Of a DNA stretch of 64,000 bases, positions 11,601 through 21,850 are shown piece after piece. Source of the DNA: Drosophila pseudoobscura. Its lineage: Eukaryota; Arthropoda; Insecta; Diptera; Drosophilidae. The stretch lies in assembly GCF_009870125.1 (NCBI RefSeq), contig NC_046683.1, positions 47,507,869 through 47,571,868 on the forward strand, written 5' to 3'. The translations under genes and the position numbers were made by a program. The notes beneath the pieces are model-generated. The model worked only from the letters and a program-made list of their open reading frames with translations, ran no database searches and was not told the DNA's origin. Each line of letters begins with the position of its first letter. The stretch's first letter is position 1.

Positions 11601-14600
11601 CCGCACGAGAGGCTGCACGGGAGATCTCAAGCGATTTGTCCGAGGGGCACAGCCTCAGCCACAGCCACAGCAACAGCTGCTTAGCGGTGGTTAACCACAC
11701 CATAGCAGACACACCAAGCGGCCAAAGAGCCAAACAGCTGGCTAAGGAGGCTGCTTTTCTTTCCACATTAAATTAAATCTAAGCTTGACCCAAAAAGTAC
11801 ATTTCGGGCTGCACCAAAATTTCGCAAAAAATATTTTTTGACTAAGCACTTAATTTGAGCTTTGATCGGAAAACAAAAAGGAACAAAGCAAAAAAAACCC
11901 ATAGACAAGGCATAACCATAACCACAACTACAGCCAGCAGTTGCCGGCCCAGTCATTTGATAATAAATGATTATTTTCGTACTAAACTGCGTTAATCAAA
12001 GATAATGATAATGCGGTGTAATGCCGGGGCTGTAATGGAGCGTGTGGTACGAGCGACGATTACGAATACGATTACTTGGGGGTTTTATTGATTGTTTTTA
12101 ATTAGTGAGCAGAATTTCGGTCCGCCTCAGATCAAGAACGAGATCAAGATCAAAACGGAGCGGAGCGGAAGGAGTGGCCCATCCAATTAAGGCGTCCCAC
12201 AAGAGGGGAGTCTGCTCTGCCATTCCGGCAGTTCGTTCAACTGCAAACAATTTTGCAAACGGCGCAATTCTTGGAGCCATTAAGCCGTAAAGATACCTGT
12301 GCCGAAAAATGCCAGAAGAAAACTACCAACACGCTTGACTGTTTTGGCGGCTTCCTATGGGGGGTATGTACATACAATATGTATATTATGGTGTTCTCTC
12401 AAGTTCAGGGTCGATCCCATTATGTCTGTCGGAAGTGACACGATCAACGACCAACGACCAAAGACCAACAGGGCGACCATTGTTACACAAATTCGAGTTT
12501 ATGGCATCTCATGCTACTTAATAACAGGTCTTGTCAAACTGGAGCCATTAAAAGGTTTATGCCAAAGCCTCGTTGAGATCACACTGAATACTAGCAAGAG
12601 CTGGTATTCGAACACATTCATACAAATGTACAAACATATTTCTTTTGACAACTATGATCACGCAGATTTGGTGGCACATGAATCGAATTTTGACGTCATC
12701 CCCGTCCCAGAGCCTAACCTCAATGCTGGCTGGATCGTGCCACGACTAATGCCAGCAATTATGCTCCGACACCGACAGAAGAGTCGACTGTAAGCCTGTC
12801 GACGGTCTGGGGCTCGGCCATCCCCCCGATTTGGCTAATTGATTGACGATTTTGCATTGACAAGTATTTATTTGCTATGCACACTGCATGAGCACCGAGT
12901 ATTGGCATATTGCCAATGCGGGTTGAGTTGCAGCAATACCCGTACTTGTCCGGGCTCCGATCGGCTCTATCTATCGGTCTGTCTGTGTGTCATTCGTGTG
13001 TGCAATCATAAAAGCATGCTGATATCAAGGCCACAATTTGACGATCGACGATCGATGCACAGCTCATGACAATTATTTTCTGGCTGCTTGTTTTTTTTTT
13101 TGGGGGGTTTACTCTACTTAACCGATTGGTGAAGCGAGTTTTTTGCTGTCTCTCATAAGATATCATAAAAAAGTTGCAGTCAAAACAAGACTGGCAAACG
13201 GTTGGAATGGAATCTTGTGTAACATAAGCATTTCGGTTGGCTTGCATGTCGGGAGGCATACAAATGGAGATGGCGTTTCGATTACGATTTGCATGATGAA
13301 AAGAGAGCTTAAAGTTATGCACACTTTCCAGGGAAAAAATTGAGTAATCGATAAATCTTTATAAATACAGCCAAGACCCAACCCCCAAGTTCTTTCTCGT
13401 TAATTCCTTAATAAGGAAATAGTCAATGTACCTGATTCTACTACATATATAGTAATCTAACCCAACCTACAATGTAAGTGTCGTAAATCATTTGACAAGA
13501 ATGTTAGCCACTTGCCTACTTCTATATGGGAATATCTTTAGATGAATAATTGTACCTTTCCATGTATTTACACGCGAGTATGTATCTTTCCATCAGAGAT
13601 TTCAAAACCACTCTTCCCTTCTGTCCAACATGATGACATGATACACACCCTATGTTTTCTCCATCAATCTATCTATTTAAGACCTTGACAAGGAAAGTGT
13701 TCATACCATGCGCCATATATGTATGTACCTACTCCTTACAAGTCAATCATAGCGAAATCTACTCATATTTCAATGTATTTATCCATTTTTGAATCTATCC
13801 CATGGCGCGAAAACCACTCCCATGGCTTCCCGCGAAAACAATCCTCAATCGTTTTCCAGCTATTCAATAGAGGAATCTATAAATCTCTGTTATTGATACC
13901 ATTTTTGGCATTTACTTGTGCTGACAAATTTGTTGCCAGATGCCTATCCTCCTTAGCGGGCAGTAAATGCCAGCTATGACACAACTATTGACCAATCTTT
14001 GAAGTAAAGGTTTCACCCGCTCCTCGCCCGCCTCGTTTCGGGTGCGTTTTGTTGGCGGTTCCAATACGCGGCACGGCTCGGCGCGACGTGGTGCGGCTCT
14101 CGCCCCATAGACACTTCCTAATGGGTCATTAGTTAAGCAAACACCCAGTCGGCAATAAAAATAACTACAAGGCAGTGCAGAATAATAAATAATGTCGCAT
14201 TCTGCAGCGTTGTCCATTGTAATCGATTTGAGAATCGCAGAAAGAGCAGAAAAAGTGTCAAACAATAACGAATCGCATTAAACTGGAATTGAATTGAATG
14301 TAATTAATCAACAATAAATCTATTATGCGAGCAAATGATTCGAGAAAAGATTCAATTAGACCAACAAACAGTGGCCATAAATATGTATAAATAATTATAA
14401 TTCATAGGCCAAACAGGCAGGCCAGGCGGCCAAAGTGCAAGGCAATGGAGTATCCATTTTCTTGGAACATTTCAGCACTTTTTCAACTTTTTTTCAAACA
14501 ACAATTCAACATGACAACAATGAGGCTCTCTATTTATACAAACAGCTGCAGCAATTTAACACTTGACATTGTTTTGGATGGAGATTGGGGCCTATAGACG

Positions 14601-14718
14601 CGGGGAATTACTTGATGTAATTGTCATTATTACATACGAGATTCAACTCGAATCGAGTTCAAGTCCAGACTGTGTTTGTACGAGTATCTGAATCTCTGTC
14701 TCACAATTTGCCATGCGA
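5696..14718. other. Long gene-free stretch
   Basis: About 9 kb with no supported exon. The open frames here are short, lack splice context, or consist of simple sequence. The longest (12,299-12,793, 164 codons from a GTG) has no upstream ATG in frame and no recognisable domain. Several A/T tracts and GACTCN arrays (about 10,335-10,372) are present. TACGAGTA octamers occur at 5,830 (inverse), 6,338, 9,924 and 14,679. Distal regulatory DNA or a large intron are both possible. Confidence 0.5.
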
Positions 14719-14719
14719 C

Positions 14720-14728
14720 TATATAAAG
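14720..14728 (+). promoter_or_regulatory. Candidate TATA box for the secreted-protein gene at 14.9 kb
   Basis: TATATAAAG lies about 200 bp before the start codon at 14,921, in the context GCGACTATATAAAGC. It would place transcription start near 14,750 and give a leader of about 170 nt. No clear initiator was seen, so the start site is approximate. Confidence 0.4.
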
Positions 14729-14824
14729 CTTTTTTAATTAATATCGATTTGGTTTCGATTTGATTTGATAAGGTGAAGTGAGTTTTATTTACGAAAACAT
14801 ACAACAAACAACACGCAAATTGAG

Positions 14825-14914
14825 ATGAATTGGGGGCGGGGGCTACCTTTGAAGGCCGTTTGTTCGCAGCCGTGTAATAATTTGTCAAACACGATAATGC
14901 AAAGCACTTTGTAG
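14825..14914 (+). other. Upstream open reading frame in the leader of the 14.9 kb gene
   Basis: If transcription starts at the TATA box above, the leader contains an ATG at 14,825. It opens a 29-codon frame ending in TAG at 14,912-14,914, seven bases before the main ATG at 14,921. Such close uORFs usually reduce translation of the main frame. The peptide (MNWGRGLPLKAVC at its start) shows no family likeness. If a later start site is used, the uORF does not exist. Confidence 0.25.
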
Positions 14915-14920
14915 TCGAAG

Positions 14921-16284
14921 ATGAAGACTCTCCTTTGTAACCCCAAAAACCCGATACTCGTTTTGCAGCTCACTCCATGCCTGCTGCTAGTCACAGTCGC
15001 CAGCCTCGGCCTCCAGACGCAGGCCATCCGGGTGGACTGGGGCACGAACACGGGACCGATAGCGCCGCTGCCGCCACGAACCACGCCACTGCCCCCGCAG
15101 AAGCCGTACCGCGAACCGGCGCCTGTCTGGGAGGATCAAAGCAATGACACACCCAATCCCAATCCCTATGTGTAAGTGTAAAGGGGTTTCGGGAGGAGAG
15201 GCTCACCTTTTGATCTGTTGCCTTTCACTCTTCCATTTCGCACAGGTACGTCTTGCCACCGCCATCCCGTCCTCGCACCTGGGCCATACCCGCCGGACCC
15301 TATGCCCCACCCAACTACAACAATCTGCCGCCCAGGGGCAACTCCATCAACTATGGACAGCTGGCCAGCTCCGTGTACAGTGCAGGAGTCACTTCGGTGC
15401 CAGGATTGGCGGCACAGTATGTCCCCGGCGTGGGCATCAAGTACACGGCCATTGTGTTGCCCGACAAGCTGCAGGGCAAGTACAATGCGAAGACCAAGAA
15501 GTACAAGGCCTACGAGAAGGCGGCCAAGCATGCGTATCCCTGGAACTATGTAAGGCAATACGAGAGCCGCAAGCGGTATCTCCGCTACTGATATATAATA
15601 CCGATATATACTTTACACCTACCTGATATGCATTTAGATCTATATAGAAATTGTACAAGAGATTAAAGCCAATCCTCACAAAACACAAACCCCCCGAGAA
15701 AAACTGCTTTTGTAAATGCTTTTCTGCCAAAACCAAAACCAAAACCACTCCTACTCGTACACATCCCACTCACTGTCCCTTTCACAATCATCTGCAATCA
15801 TGTCCATGTCCATGTCCATGTCATAATCGCATACATCATATCGTTGCAGTTGCAGCAGCTGCCAGTGGAGGAGAAGGCCTTGGAGTGGCAGGCGCAGCTC
15901 GAGAAGCAACTCGAAGAAGAGGCTGCCCAGCAGCAGCACAAGCACAAAGATCAGGCTCTGCCTACCAGTTCCTCAACAACATCCACTTCATCTACAACTA
16001 CGAGTACCACAACGCCAGCACCAGCAGCAGCACCCAGCCCCAGCCCCAGCCCAAGCCCCAGCCCAACATCTGCCACATCAGACACCGCAGACACCACATC
16101 GACATCGGCAATACAGCCCACAACAATTGCCAATTACAAGGTGGCACACGAGAAGAGCGCTCACCTGAGGAAGCTCACCAAGCAGAAGAGACTCCATCAG
16201 CTGCACCTGGAGATGGAGAGGCAGAAGGAGAAGCTGGCCAAGAAGCAGGAGCAGGAGCTGCAAAACTCGTTACAGACCAGTTGA
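14921..16284 (+). CDS. Secreted Pro/Ser/Thr-rich protein with C-terminal coiled coil (hypothetical; possible CG13933 orthologue)
   Basis: There are three exons: 14,921-15,171, 15,246-15,549 and 15,850-16,284. They join in phase (phase 2, then phase 0) to give 329 residues. Donors are GT|GTAAGT and TAT|GTAAGG; acceptors are CGCACAG|G and TCGTTGCAG|TTG. The N-terminus has a hydrophobic signal segment (LVLQLTPCLLLVTVASLG, residues about 13-30). A Pro-rich stretch, PLPPRTTPLPPQKPYREP, follows. Next is a more ordered middle (VPGLAAQYVPGVGIKYTAIV to KHAYPWNY, about residues 130-185), then a highly charged Glu/Gln helix. After this come a Ser/Thr linker and a Pro-Ser repeat. The protein ends in a Lys/Glu/Leu coiled coil (about residues 285-325). 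If intron 2 is not removed, translation ends 13 residues later at TGA (15,589-15,591), giving a 198-residue form. Two AATAAA signals follow exon 3 and none lies in intron 2, which favours exon 3 being real. The gene converges on Cpr62Ba. I do not know a function; the CG13933 suggestion rests on expected gene order only. Confidence 0.7.
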
Positions 16285-16376
16285 GCGATGGGCGGGCCAA
16301 CAATATAAAAAAGAGGAAAACTACACGAAACAAAAGTTAAGCTTAAGTCTTACCCAAAATGTTGTAAATAACTATT

Positions 16377-16402
16377 AATAAAGAAAAACACCCCGTAATA
16401 AA
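16377..16402 (+). terminator. Poly(A) signals of the 14.9 kb gene
   Basis: Two AATAAA hexamers lie at 16,377-16,382 and 16,397-16,402, 93 and 113 bp after the stop codon. That is ordinary spacing for a short Drosophila 3' UTR. Confidence 0.6.
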
Positions 16403-16778
16403 ACTTAAATGAAGAAATCCTTTCGACTATAAACTACCTGCTAATGGGGTAATGCTCAACTAAAACACTAAAGAATGATAGCGAACTCTTCAAGAAACCC
16501 TCTTATAATGAGAAGTCTAAAAGGAGAATGGGAAAACCCTTTTGGATAAATGTGACTAAGTTGCGTATCGTTGAATTTTCAAATTCTCATCGATCTAGGA
16601 GTCCATACAGAAAGACAGACAGAAAGAGCTGCAACGAATCGTATGTTCATGCAAAATCAGTATCATGTGTACTAAATGGACTCGTAAACTCTATTTTTCC
16701 CTATCACATAAACTTCCACCAATACAATATAGCCTTATGCTATAATCAACTGTTACCGGGTACAATCTTTCGGCGAAA

Positions 16779-16797
16779 AACAAAAGACTTAGGCAAC
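16779..16797 (+). repeat. Dispersed 19-bp motif, copy 2
   Basis: The sequence is AACAAAAGACTTAGGCAAC, continuing GAACTA. It is identical to the core of copy 1 over all 19 bases. The flank shares a GCATGTG/CACACAAC pattern with the copy at 41.3 kb, so the conserved unit may be longer. Confidence 0.5.
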
Positions 16798-17168
16798 GAA
16801 CTACAGCCGGGGGCATGTGTGGAAACACACAACAGAGAGCGTGAGGGAGATGGCGCCTAAAGTGTCTTTTAATTGCCTACAGGGGTCAAACAAAAAGGTC
16901 AAACGGGACAAGGTGAGCTGTCAAATGGACTAACGGAGCCCAGGCCACTGATTGGCACTTTCTTGAGCGACTTTTCATAGCCTCCGGCACACGAAACTCG
17001 ACAAAGGAAAAAACCGAACTAGCCCAAACACAACACAACCCCTGGCAATTAGCCAGAGAGCAATTAGCAGTGTCGTTGAACGGCAGCCACTGGGCCATCA
17101 TTTACTGGCTGATCACAGAGCGGCCTGATCGCAGACCAGACCCTGACCGCCAGACGTCAAAGGCAGCA

Positions 17169-17199
17169 GCCACCAGCCACCAGCCACCAGCCACCAGCC
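17169..17199 (+). repeat. CCACCAG heptamer array
   Basis: Four and a half tandem copies of CCACCAG form a plain short tandem repeat in the spacer. Confidence 0.8.
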
Positions 17200-17961
17200 A
17201 TGGAAACAATATAATTAGCACGAAATATTGAACCAACAAAAATACAATCATTCGTTTTTAACTGCACCTTAAATATATGAAGTATATTCCTCTGGTTTCG
17301 GTGGGGTGCCGTTAACAGAGGCATGGATTGTCAACGGGTTTTATGAGCATGTTTGCTCAGCTTTAATAGCTCGCCGCCTGCCAGAAATATAACTCAACAA
17401 TAGCCCGGACGGTGTCCATTAATTATAATTAAGCTCGCAATTCATGGCCTGAAAAGTGAGCCAACATCATCAGCAGCAATTTCTTGGCTTGCAGAACACA
17501 CTAAATGTTAAATTAAAGGTAATTTTTTAAGGTTTAAGGTGTTTGTGTAGTTAAATGGAATTTACATGATTGGAAAATGGAATGTGAGTTAACGGGAGAG
17601 ATGTTTGTGTAGTCTATGTTTTTCTGAGGTGCTAAATCTCTTTTGAAATCCATCCGAAAGTTAAAGAATGGTTCTCCCATGGTTCCCATTTAAATGCACC
17701 TCTCTTCAAATAAACCTCGATTCACTTCGAAATGATTCATTCAAGTTGATTAATTTAATATCTAAAATTATGTACATTTTATAATTCATACAATTTTACG
17801 TTCAAATTTGGTGTACTCCTCCCGAAATCAATTTAAATTTCAAGTTCGAAATTCACTTAAAATTTCAGCGAAATCATTGGAAGACAATTAAACATTTTGT
17901 AATTAACGGATGGGCCAGGGACCGCTTTTGTGGTCCGGTTTTAGGCCTCGGGCACCTGCCA

Positions 17962-18455
17962 CTAAACCACAAATGCCACAGGCTCCGCCAGGGCCAGGGG
18001 GCGAGACGGCTGCTTGCGCCGGAACTCCAGGGACTGATGTACTCGGCTGTGGGCCGTTCGCTGCTGAATGACAGCCCTAAAGCCCTGGTGGGGTCCGCGT
18101 ACTTCATAATGAACGCTGCGTATGTGTCCCCCAGGCTCCAGGTGGCTGTAGGTCCCAAGGACGTGATCTCCATGACGCTGTTCTCGATGGAGGATGTGCA
18201 CTTGACTCTTCGGATCGGAAATGTGATATTGATGGGAGTAGTGGAGCTGCTTGGGTGACACAGAGAACGAAGAGTCACGAATGGATAGATGGTTCCCACA
18301 CTCACCCTTTCCTCATCATGATTGTGGCCATAATCATTATACGATTCAATGTATGTCGCCATCACACGCTGCGTATGCGCAATCTGTAGGAACAGCCACA
18401 GCCGCAGACAGAGTAAGAGGTAGCCAAATGCCATCCTGACCGGACACGTGGTCAT
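17962..18455 (-). CDS. Cpr62Ba: RR-type cuticular protein Cpr62Ba
   Basis: Two exons: 18,306-18,455 and 17,962-18,249 (or 18,246, since CAG|CAG allows both). They are split by a 56-bp intron with donor AGG|GTGAGT. The product is about 145 residues, or 138 if the second Met (MAFGYLL) is the start. That second Met gives the better signal peptide (MAFGYLLLCLRLWLFLQIAH). The mature part opens with YIESYNDYGHNHDEER, and exon 2 is the Rebers-Riddiford chitin-binding domain: HYSHQYHISDPKSQVHILH, GTYSHLEPGGHIRSVHYEV, then QGFRAVIQQ. Aromatic positions and the G-Y-E-P-G spacing of the RR fold are kept. However, the usual E-P-D-G is EPGG, T-V-Y is SVHY and NGFNAVV is QGFRAVI, so it is an unusually diverged, His-rich RR protein. 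Its role would be chitin binding in the exoskeleton. It is the leftmost of three same-strand Cpr genes, matching the order Ba-Bb-Bc. Confidence 0.8.
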
Positions 18456-18689
18456 GAGTTGCTGCCGAAATTAATTTGATTAGAAACGTAACGAAACGAC
18501 AGCCGTGTCAGAGGGGTGTCCAAAAGGCTGACCAGGAGGTGTGGCCGGGGTGAAAATCATTTGCACTTTACAGCAGTTGCAGCCGTAGTTGCAGCAGCAG
18601 TTGAAAGCTCGAAGCGGAGCAACTTCCTAGCGCTGGTGCAGTGGCTGATGCTGATTACATAGTCACGTTGTTAACTACATCTTCACGGT

Positions 18690-18745
18690 GCAAGCAGCAG
18701 CAGCAAGAGCAGCAGCAGCAGCAGCAGCAGCACCGGGAGCAGCAG
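18690..18745 (+). repeat. Imperfect (CAG)n array
   Basis: A CAG/CAA-type trinucleotide array of about 18 units is interrupted by AGAG and CGGG. It lies in DNA with no gene, upstream of Cpr62Ba. Confidence 0.85.
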
Positions 18746-21700
18746 CAAAAACGAACCTTGCAGCAGAGTGTGGTGTGGAGTGGTATGGAGTGGCAGTGCG
18801 GTGCATGCCACAGTTGGGCAATCAAATCGAATCAAAGACCAGCATCTTTCACACTTCGTTAGAGGTAAAGCCATCGCCGCCATGGACATGGATTTAGTCA
18901 AGGCAATTTAGTGTCAAAAAGCGAGCACTCGATAAAAAAACAAAAAAACCGCAAAGCGAAAAAACTCAACGGCAATATGCACATTATGGATGGATGCCCA
19001 AACCCCATCTCAGGCCCGATCTCTGGCTGTTGGCTAACATGCCCTAACGTGACTCGGGGGCCTCGAATGGATTGGCTTGACCCAGGCGCCTGGGTCCCTT
19101 TTTTTGCTGAGATTTTCATGGGTTTGGCTTTGGCTCTGTCCGGAGATTGCCGTTTATGAGGCACGAGTTGCAACTTTCTTTCTCTCTTGCATCATGATGG
19201 TTAACGTTTTTCTTTTTTTCTTCCCCACTTTTTGCAGCACGTTTCACTGCAAATGCAAAGATTTGAACAGCAGGTGACGCCATCGCCGTCGCCATCGACG
19301 TCGCCATCGCCACAACCATCGTCCACGTTCAGGTCTTCCATTTGGGATGCTCAACAGTTCATAAAAATCAATGCCCTTTTGATTAGTTACAGCTGTAATT
19401 GTCCGCAAAAGGTAGATCTTTGTGAAAGGAAACCCCAGACTCGCAGCTGGTCCTAGTCTCCATCGACTGCTCTTCAGTAATAGAGAAATTGTCTAATTAG
19501 GAACCCGACTTTGAGTACAACTTTCGATTGGCCATAGGCTGCATTACGCATACGCCCCCTTGTCGATTGGGCAATGGTGTCCAGATAAATCTGCCTGAAA
19601 TCCCTTTGGGCTACAACATGAAGCACCTCAAAATGCAGTCAAGCAAAACCCCCCAAAAAAAAAACTTTCGTTAATTGCAGAGTTCGGGTCCCATAATTCA
19701 CAGAATCGAACGGATAATCTATGGTGGGTCAGGGCACGTTTTTGGCCCATCTCCGACGCTGGTTAAATGCCAAATGCAATGGGCAAAAACGGGCAAAAAA
19801 CTGGACCTGGAACTGGGACTGGGACTGGAGTTGGACAGGACAACTTGTTTCCTTTTGACTTGCTAATTGCTATGAAATGAAAATGAAAATGAAATGGAAT
19901 GAAATCAAATGGCAAGAGAAATACTATATCGGACGACAAACGATTTTCATTTCTCTTACGAGTCCAAGACCAGACGCACGCGCTCCATTAAGCCAGACAA
20001 ACATGCGGCAAATGTTTATTCATAACTGGATCGACTCCGACTTGGACTCCGACTTCGAGTTGGAATCGGAGTACGACGAGTGGTGCGGTACGAGTCGCAA
20101 GAGTAGTCCAGAGTCTGGGTCTGGACTAGCAGCCTGATCTCCGATCTCATTCGGTCAGTCAGTCAGTTAGTGTCTGCTGGTCGGAAACCGAGTTTGCGAG
20201 TTTTATCTGGCTCTCTCGTTGTTCCCCATCAAATAAAAGCACTTTTTTCTATTGATTTGTTGCCAGATTTCTTGTTTTCCTTGCTTTGTTTATATAATGA
20301 ACACTGCCACCGAGCGGCACTTCCCCTCGAAAGAGTCCCCCGCCCTCCCATCCCCCCACCCGTTCGGTGACCATTCGCAACTCTCAGTTATGCGGGTGCT
20401 TGTCTCACATAACGCTGCTCAACGTTCGATACGTTGCATTCGAGATACGATTTGATGCGATGCCTGGATCCCTCCCCACCGTCAATCGGAATAATCGGAA
20501 TCGCAAAGGGGGAGCGACTGCGACTCTGACTACGACTGCGATTGCCGCCGGCGTCGTGCTCAAGTGGGGGCCCAACGCTATAACCTTAGTCGCGGTGCTA
20601 CGAGTATTTGCTGCTATCTTTATATAAATCATTATGGCTGTTGTTGTTGTTATTGTTGCTGTCGCTGGAGGCTGCCTGCTCCATCGTTGCCAATGTCGTC
20701 GCCAATGCTAAGCTACCGTTAGGTTGTAAATGGGGGAAGTTACGACAAAGTTCAGTTAATTGCCCTGATGGTTGGAGGAGGGGAAGGGAAGGGAAAAGAA
20801 ATGTGGAAACTGTGAGCAGAGAGCGACAGAGGTGTCGGAAGAAAATCAGAGAGAGCGACTACTTAAGAGTGGGGAAAGCATATAATTCAAGAATAAAACC
20901 GGAAATGAGTTAATGTGCAACTAATTGTGGAGTACAAATTGGTAAAGAATGACGATTAGGAGAATTGGCTGGAGACGGATCGAATCTTTATAAAAAACGA
21001 GAAACTTTTGGAATTCCCAAGACTAAAAGGCTGTCTTAAACGATTGCAACTGGAGATGCCTATGATTTGAAATGGTTAAGACTTTGAAGTCGAATGAAGA
21101 CCAACTCGTGGAATGGTTATGAGCAATGACAATGGTATCTGCATGAAATGCATCTTCTTTTACATATTCGTATATCCTGTTATGTCTTACTTATTCCTTT
21201 GTAGTCTATGTGCTCCTGCTCTCCGCTCTAAACGATTAAGATCCATATATGAATACATACTGGTATTCTGGTATTCCTTCCGCATTTATACTCCACTTCA
21301 AGACCAGTAGCTCCGCCAACTTCCCCTTCTAAATAGCAGCACTCCCTCTTGCGAGTCGCTTACATAATGTCAGGGGTACACAGAAGAAGATGCCGTTCAA
21401 GGCCGCTCTTGTGAACACGTTCACCGTTCGGTTGTGGGGACCTTTCTTTGCCATCAGCCAAGTCAGGGACTGTCGCGGCTGAAGGCCTTTTAAGGCCTTT
21501 CCTGGCTTGGTCGTGTCGCTGCACTTACCAATTAAAATGCATGGCTAGGACAGCTCCAAAAAAGCACTCGAATGCGATACGAATCGCGAACGGGAACGAG
21601 TACGGGAATGGTCGAAACAGAGAGGCAGCAACAGAGAGGCAGCAACAGCAGGCAGCAACAACCGACAAATTTTAAAACGCTGCGAACCCGTTTTAAATGT

Positions 21701-21810
21701 ACAGAAATTTACATAATGTGCTCCAAATGGGCAGCAGGCAAATATAAATCTCAAGACAGGCCGAACGCCGAAAAAAAAGCGGCTAAAAATAATGGAAAAA
21801 ATAGGAGCCC

Positions 21811-21850
21811 CCAGCAGCAGCAGCAACAACAGCAACAACAGCAACAGCAA
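21811..21850 (+). repeat. (CAG/CAA)n array
   Basis: Thirteen CAG/CAA triplets end at a TGA. The open frame that covers them has no coding look outside the array. Confidence 0.85.

Larger units (their letters stand above)
16403..17961. other. Spacer between two convergent genes
   Basis: No exon is seen. The spacer holds the second copy of the dispersed 19-bp motif (16,779-16,797) and a short CCACCAG tandem repeat (about 17,169-17,199). AT-rich DNA before 17,960 probably includes the 3' UTR of Cpr62Ba. Confidence 0.6.

Noticed and set aside
18641-18897. Poly-Gln and poly-Ala frames over the CAG array
   Set aside because: The open frames exist only because of the trinucleotide repeat; flanking residues show no coding character.
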